Origin: Adiantum capillus-veneris
Taxonomy: Eukaryota > Streptophyta > Polypodiopsida > Polypodiales > Pteridaceae
DNA: 60,000 bases
Direction: 5' to 3'
Assembly: GCA_014529385.2 (NCBI GenBank)
Contig: CM043947.1
Location: forward strand, 131,839,391-131,899,390
Shown here: one piece after another, positions 59,040 to 60,000 of the stretch
Numbering within the stretch: position 1 is the first letter of the stretch
How the letters are laid out: each line of letters opens with the position of its first letter
Program-made: the position numbers and the translations under genes
Notes under the pieces: generated by a model
Told to the model about the DNA's origin: nothing
Databases searched by the model: none
The model's input: only the letters and a program-made list of their open reading frames with translations

Positions 59040-59345
59040 TGAAAATGATGCAATAAGACACCATATTCGGCCATATGAGCAGCCATAGGGTACCATGCAC
59101 AACCATACTTGGCAACCATATTCACCCACAACCCTTCCTAACCATATTCACACCCACTTGGCCATATGAGCAGCCATATCCAGATGTAGCAACCATATTC
59201 AGCCACATGGGCAGCCTTAAGTACCATGCACAACCATATTTGGCCACATTTTACACCTTTCACCACCATAATCATAACCATATTCGTCCACAACCATTTT
59301 AACCATATTCTCAACCAACCATTCACAACTATATTTGGCTACATG
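59040..59345 (+). repeat. CAACCATATTCGGCCATATG repeats, about 125-bp unit
   Basis: GGCCATATGAGCAGCCATA followed by GTACCATGCACAACCATA occurs near 59070 and again, with changes, near 59197. Shorter AACCATATTC copies lie between and after. Confidence 0.75.
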
Positions 59346-59639
59346 AGGAGCTTTTCCCATGATCTGTCACATAATGATCAACAAGTATAGATCATACCTG
59401 AGTAAGATAGGTAAGCTTAATACCAAGCTCTAGAGACACCACATCAGAGAAATATAACCGCAGTAGCTGCCCCCAAAATACATTACTACGCCGTGTCAAT
59501 ACCAACCATAAAATAGGGTCATCTACCAATTTGTAAAAGAAACCATCAATCACAAGGTAATCATTAACCTAAGGGCCAGAAGAAGTAGCCAACCATTCCC
59601 ATACATCGATTTCGTATAGTCAAGAGCATGCATGAGTTC

Positions 59640-59876
59640 TATATTACTATGCTATTATATCGATACTCGTGTATTGGTACTACTATACTTCAATATTGGT
59701 ATTTCTATACTGGTATCCTAGTACTCGTCTTAGATTTTCACTGTTAGCATTGGTACTGGCAGTTACTGGTACTGGCAATTATTGGTATTGGCAGTACTGG
59801 TACTGCCACTATCGGGACTGGTAGTATCGATATTGATAGTACCGATATTGGTAGTACTGGTGTATTGGTACTGATA
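59640..59876 (+). repeat. TATTGGTACTGG-type minisatellite
   Basis: Repeats of GGTACTGGCA and GATATTGGTAG of about 9-12 bp fill the segment, both in GGTACT and GATATT variants. It ends where the second copy of the direct repeat begins. Confidence 0.8.
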
Positions 59877-60000
59877 CACCAAAGTGTCCTTTCAATTTAC
59901 AAAAGACACTAGAAACTATGTCAATGAAAAGGTGGTATAATTCCCATTCATAGTACAGAACAATCTTTATTCACAATTATTGAAATCAAGAACCTAAAGA
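59877..60000 (+). repeat. Copy 2 of a direct repeat (pair at 58293)
   Basis: Near-identical to 58293-58416 and cut by the window edge, so the repeat may be longer. Confidence 0.9.

Overview
The window looks like transposon-rich nuclear DNA of a land plant with a large genome. Support: CACTA (En/Spm) transposases with the plant tnp2 / DUF4218 / DUF4216 layout, Ty1/copia and Ty3/gypsy elements whose primer-binding site TGGTATCAGAGC matches the 3' end of initiator tRNA-Met, GT-AG introns, and a plant-type centromeric histone H3 relative. Unusually long and frequent G/C homopolymers and GA, TG and TA microsatellites fit a non-flowering lineage such as a fern or lycophyte, but the lineage cannot be fixed from the sequence. 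I see no clearly intact host gene; nearly every coding region carries stops or frameshifts.

Layout. 1-2358: minus-strand gene A (partial, spliced, unknown family) and a separate hypothetical exon. 2478-18284: one 15.8-kb CACTA element, bounded by CACTA...TAGTG ends, by related subterminal motifs in inverted orientation, and by a TGT/TGT target duplication. It carries tandem arrays (a 29-bp repeat and a TTAGG-like higher-order array with a LINE fragment), a tnp2-type transposase (5270-7723), two unrecognised plus-strand genes (8435-9736, 10120-11591), a degenerate minus-strand histone H3 variant with CENH3 hallmarks and an H3-like ARTKQTA tail (12222-12954), a minus-strand relative of gene A (gene B, about 13200-16240) and a second transposon ORF (16836-17223). 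18285-19800: flank with a foldback and TC/TA microsatellites. 19800-24600: a second CACTA copy (B). 25193-29530: a 5'-truncated copia element. 30346-32327: a truncated CACTA copy (D) fused in frame to a gypsy pol gene (32327-35160). The gypsy element's probable short LTR (36403-36564) sits inside a third, minus-strand CACTA copy (C, 36565 to about 39050). 39-47 kb: LINE and Penelope-like reverse-transcriptase remnants, a satellite of about 240 bp, a solo LTR with perfect target duplication, and a coiled-coil ORF series. 47590-52687: an old but complete copia element. 53-60 kb: mostly unannotated DNA, minisatellites, an orphan primer-binding-site leader and a duplicated segment of about 124 bp at the right edge.

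The most interesting locus is the CACTA element at 2478-18284: a transposon that appears to have captured a CENH3-like histone gene, with its own TATA box, together with several unfamiliar genes. Coordinates of degenerate elements are approximate; splice sites and protein matches were read by eye without database searches.
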